64,000 bases of DNA from Providencia sp. R33 (GTDB taxonomy: Bacteria; Pseudomonadota; Gammaproteobacteria; Enterobacterales; Enterobacteriaceae). This document shows positions 62,509 to 64,000 of this stretch, piece by piece (the first letter of the stretch is position 1; each line of letters opens with the position of its first letter). Made by a program: the position numbers and the translations under genes. The notes beneath the pieces were generated by a model. That model made no database searches. It saw nothing but the letters and a program-made list of their open reading frames with translations, and was not told the DNA's origin. Location of the stretch: contig NZ_CP072453.1 in NCBI RefSeq assembly GCF_019343475.1, positions 372,001 through 436,000 of the forward strand, read 5' to 3'.

Positions 62509-62688
62509 AAAAAGGGCCTCGAGTAATGTGAGCCAACCATCCCTTCATTTTTCGAGCAATTATTTTAGGGGGTAATCCTGCTCGAACGATTTTGGGTATT
62601 TTTTGTTATATAGGTTTGATAGCAAGCAGATGGATGCTATCAAGACATTGCCAACTTATATGTGTAACAAAAAACCACACAAAAAATA

Positions 62689-62702
62689 TTGTTTTTGATC
62701 AA
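62689..62702. promoter_or_regulatory. FNR-like site upstream of nrfA
   Basis: TTGTTTTTGATCAA matches TTGAT-N4-ATCAA at nine of ten consensus positions and lies 181-194 bp before the nrfA start. FNR activation of nrf is known in E. coli. Confidence 0.65.
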
Positions 62703-63183
62703 AAGATAATTTGGATTAAAGAAATAGAATGCAGATAAATAATAAATATGGAGTATTAAAGAAATTGCTATAGTTATTATTGACTAGTTTTAAACTGATC
62801 ATTTTGGGTAATGACTTAGTAATGATTCTTATTTTTAAAAACGAAGTTCGTTTTATTTAGTTATTTGATTTTTATGAATAATATTATTTGGTGTAATCAG
62901 TTTTTTATTTCGCAAAGTAAAATAAGAAATAAATCGTGCGTAATATCAAAAAAATTGCAATTATTTTTTTCTAAAATGACATTGAATCTACCACTTTAGT
63001 GGTATGTTTTGGTGTTAATTTAAACTTAGAACATTAAAACTCGCGTCTAAATTAAATATCTATATTGATTGATTGTTAATGAATAATTAAAAAATTGTCT
63101 ATATTCCCTGTTTTTAGTCATTTTGATGTTCAAAAGTTATCAAGAATTTGGATGCAGTGATTTTCAGTTGTAAGTGGTGTCAT

Positions 63184-63208
63184 TACCCCTTTTACCTACT
63201 AGGTAGTA
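63184..63208. promoter_or_regulatory. NarP/NarL-like sites upstream of napF
   Basis: TACCCCT (63184-63190) fits the NarL/NarP heptamer TACYYMT exactly. Three bases later TACCTAC-TA-GGTAGTA (63193-63208) is an inverted repeat with the 7-2-7 spacing NarP prefers, though each half has one or two deviations. They lie 112-136 bp before napF. Confidence 0.5.
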
Positions 63209-63319
63209 TGTATTTTTCTAACCTCTATCGTTAATATTTCTCATAAATAATACACATATAAAAACTGCGGTTTATCAGTACTTTTTTACGATTTTGTTGG
63301 CAATGTAAAGGAAATAAAC

Positions 63320-63811
63320 ATGGTTGATCTCACCCGTCGGGGAGTATTAACTGGTGCGTGGCGTAATGCCGCTCCAGTGGTTCGACCGCCATGGAGTGGT
63401 AGTGAAGCGCACTTTATTGAAAAGTGTACCCGTTGCAACGCTTGTGTGGAAAGTTGTGAAACGACAATTTTGCAAGCTGGCGCAGGCGGATACCCTATTA
63501 TTGACTTTAAACGTGGCGAATGTACCTTTTGCTACGCGTGTGCGACCGCCTGCCCTGAACCTATTTTCCTGCCACAACAAACCCAACCTTGGGATATCAC
63601 CGTTTCTATCGGTCAGAACTGCCTTGCATTTAAATCTATCGAATGCCGCCGTTGCCAAGACAGTTGTGAACCTGAAGTTATCTCTTTTCGTCCGTCACTG
63701 GCAGGTATTTACCAGCCAAAAATAGAAACACAAGGCTGTACAGGCTGTGGTGCCTGTGTTGCAGGTTGTCCTGTATCAGCCATTACCGTGGAGCATGAAC
63801 ATGCACAGTAA
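63320..63811 (+). CDS. napF: Ferredoxin-type protein NapF
   Basis: A 163-residue cytoplasmic iron-sulfur protein with three complete ferredoxin-like clusters of cysteines: CTRCNACVESC, CTFCYACATACP with the CRRCQDSCEP stretch, and CTGCGACVAGCP. In E. coli NapF is thought to help mature NapA before export. It is the first gene of the nap operon and is divergent from nrfA. AAAGGAAAT precedes the ATG. The 3' end overlaps napD. Confidence 0.95.
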   Translation: MVDLTRRGVLTGAWRNAAPVVRPPWSGSEAHFIEKCTRCNACVESCETTILQAGAGGYPIIDFKRGECTFCYACATACPEPIFLPQQTQPWDITVSIGQNCLAFKSIECRRCQDSCEPEVISFRPSLAGIYQPKIETQGCTGCGACVAGCPVSAITVEHEHAQ

Positions 63812-64000
63812 ATACCAAGTGTGCAGTTTGATTGTACAAATAAAAAGCGAACGAATATCTGCTGTGACCGAAAAAATAAATCAGCTTCCGAACTGTGAAG
63901 TGGCGATTAGCGCCCCTGAAAACGGAAAACTGATTGTCGTTGTTGAAGGGCAAGGCAGTAAAACGTTGTTAGATACTATTGATTTAGTACGCGATTTTGA
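63801..64000 (+). CDS. napD: NapD, chaperone for NapA export, partial
   Basis: The frame reads MHSKYQVCSLIVQIKSERIS and continues ...LPNCEVAISAPENGKLIVVVEGQ to the window edge, matching NapD, the small protein that binds the NapA twin-arginine leader. ATG 63801 follows GTGGAG by seven bases; ATG 63795 is too close to that site. It overlaps napF by eleven bases. About 66 codons are present, with the 3' end outside the window. Confidence 0.9.
   Translation, partial: MHSKYQVCSLIVQIKSERISAVTEKINQLPNCEVAISAPENGKLIVVVEGQGSKTLLDTIDLVRDF

Larger units (their letters stand above)
62509..63319. other. 811-bp divergent control region between nrfA and napF
   Basis: No gene is visible in this AT-rich stretch. 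It should hold both the nrf and nap promoters, which in E. coli answer to FNR and to NarL/NarP. Candidate sites for these are listed separately. The long T- and A-rich middle (about 62820-63060) shows no clear structure. Confidence 0.6.

Noticed and set aside
1..64000. CRISPR arrays, insertion sequences, tRNA genes, integrases and attachment repeats.
   Set aside because: None seen: no regular spacer-repeat pattern, no transposase or integrase frame and no tRNA-like cloverleaf with CCA was noticed by eye.

Overview
The window looks like a chromosomal segment of an Enterobacterales bacterium. Its proteins read as close relatives of Escherichia coli TorA, TorC, TorR, TorS, Cfa, AraA, AraB, CodA, DbpA, DmsA, YegD and NrfA, but base composition is lower (roughly 40-42 % G+C by eye) and gene order differs from E. 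coli. A Morganellaceae member such as Providencia fits best. This is an inference from familiarity with the families, not from a database search. I see no tRNA, rRNA, insertion sequence, prophage or CRISPR array.

Layout. (1) 1-8426: trimethylamine N-oxide respiration. torC-torA-torD run leftwards (torD is cut by the window edge), torR is divergent, and torT and the hybrid kinase torS follow. Tandem TorR boxes lie between torC and torR. (2) 8455-9618: cfa. (3) 10027-18754: a catabolic locus for an alpha-linked galactosamine or N-acetylgalactosamine sugar. It holds an OmpG-like porin, an exported GH27 glycosidase, a DMT-family permease, a BadF-family sugar kinase, KbaY, AgaS and KbaZ, with a divergent AgaR-type repressor and AgaR-like operators. 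No PTS is present. (4) 18805-27740: L-arabinose use, with araBA, divergent araC, and an LsrB/RhaS-like ABC importer instead of AraFGH. araD is missing. (5) 28175-30707: codBA with a PurR box. (6) 30921-31894: two overlapping genes of unknown function. (7) 32127-33500: dbpA. (8) 33664-39464: the tetronate (L-threonate) operon ltnD-otnK-otnC-otnI-ygbI-ygbN.

(9) 40516-45688: a five-gene sulfur-amino-acid cluster with two gamma-lyase-family PLP enzymes, an NhaC-family transporter, a D-cysteine desulfhydrase-like enzyme and a thioredoxin-like DUF3088 protein. I see no textbook pathway that explains all five together. (10) 45753-50481: DMSO reductase dmsABC and its chaperone dmsD. (11) 51025-54976: a PACE-type efflux pump with a divergent LysR regulator, a small exported protein, YegD and a cysteine-rich small protein. 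(12) 55896-62508: the nrf formate-dependent nitrite reductase operon, with nrfF and nrfG fused into one gene. (13) 63320-64000: the start of the nap periplasmic nitrate reductase operon (napF, partial napD), head to head with nrf.

Functionally the window is dominated by anaerobic respiration (TMAO, DMSO, nitrite, nitrate) and by compact, locally regulated sugar or sugar-acid operons. Where the longest reading frame began at an unlikely codon, starts were moved to the codon with a Shine-Dalgarno sequence or a conserved N-terminus. The least explained and most interesting parts are the galactosaminide locus (10.0-18.8 kb), the sulfur-amino-acid cluster with its paired palindromic operators (40.3-45.7 kb) and the unknown two-gene unit at 30.9-31.9 kb.
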